Shown here piece by piece: positions 17,735 through 17,750 of a stretch of 17,750 nucleotides of DNA. The notes beneath the pieces are model-generated. The model was not told the origin of the DNA. It was given only the letters and a program-made list of their open reading frames with translations, and ran no database searches. The number at the start of each line of letters is the position of its first letter. Position 1 is the stretch's first letter. Origin of the DNA: DASZFV01 sp036494575 (lineage in GTDB: Bacteria > Myxococcota_A > Polyangia > Fen-1088). The stretch is from the NCBI GenBank assembly GCA_036494575.1, contig DASXOE010000121.1, positions 1 to 17,750 on the forward strand, in the 5' to 3' direction. A program made the position numbers and the translations under genes.

Positions 17735-17750
17735 GGCGAGCTTCGCTCGC
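17735..17750. repeat. Hairpin with GGCGAGC arm at the window edge (partial)
   Basis: GGCGAGC, a TTC centre and GCTCGC run to the last base of the window. The arms repeat those of the hairpin at 14515-14532 with a different loop. The second arm is probably cut by one base at the edge. It lies upstream of mdh, 43 nt before the start codon. Confidence 0.55.

Overview
The window is high-GC DNA in which every supported gene lies on the minus strand, so genes are transcribed from right (17.7 kb) to left (1). The source looks like a myxobacterium in the broad sense (Myxococcota, probably class Polyangia). The signs are a MYXO-CTERM-type C-terminus, tandem MopE-like putative metal-binding repeats, a lipoprotein with a Gly/Ala/Ser-rich linker after its lipobox, the futalosine route to menaquinone, and the mdh-sucC-sucD-ndk gene order. 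No taxonomic search was possible.

Layout in the direction of transcription. (1) 17692-14064 is a central-metabolism block: malate dehydrogenase (mdh), succinyl-CoA synthetase beta and alpha (sucC, sucD) and nucleoside diphosphate kinase (ndk). The sucD gene carries an in-frame insertion of about 26 codons containing a near-perfect palindrome. A second, related palindrome overlaps the sucD stop codon and is followed by two more hairpins before ndk. (2) 13966-9490 encodes two large Cys-rich exported proteins: a lipoprotein with four MopE-like repeats and a formylglycine-generating-enzyme-like domain, and an 880-residue protein with a von Willebrand A domain, six MopE-like repeats, a Cys-rich stalk and a MYXO-CTERM tail. 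(3) 9439-7705 holds rlmN (23S rRNA A2503 methyltransferase) and a GbsR/MarR-type regulator. (4) 7639-1 is a tightly overlapping menaquinone operon: long-chain polyprenyl diphosphate synthase, UbiD-like decarboxylase, UbiE/MenG methyltransferase, UbiX flavin prenyltransferase, a radical-SAM-like protein without the cluster cysteines, MqnE, and a single polypeptide joining MqnA to MqnC. The last gene runs off the left edge.

How the genes fit together. MqnA converts chorismate to the enolpyruvyl-benzoate substrate. MqnE makes aminofutalosine, and MqnC cyclises dehypoxanthine futalosine. The polyprenyl synthase supplies the side chain, UbiD (with prenylated FMN from UbiX) decarboxylates, and UbiE methylates. 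MqnB, MqnD and the UbiA-like prenyltransferase are not seen here. The metabolism block and operon 4 together feed the TCA cycle and the quinone pool of respiration.

The most noteworthy observations are the MqnA-MqnC fusion, the cluster-less MqnE/MqnC paralogue embedded between ubiX and mqnE, and the family of small palindromic elements that has entered sucD in frame and also supplies its stop codon.
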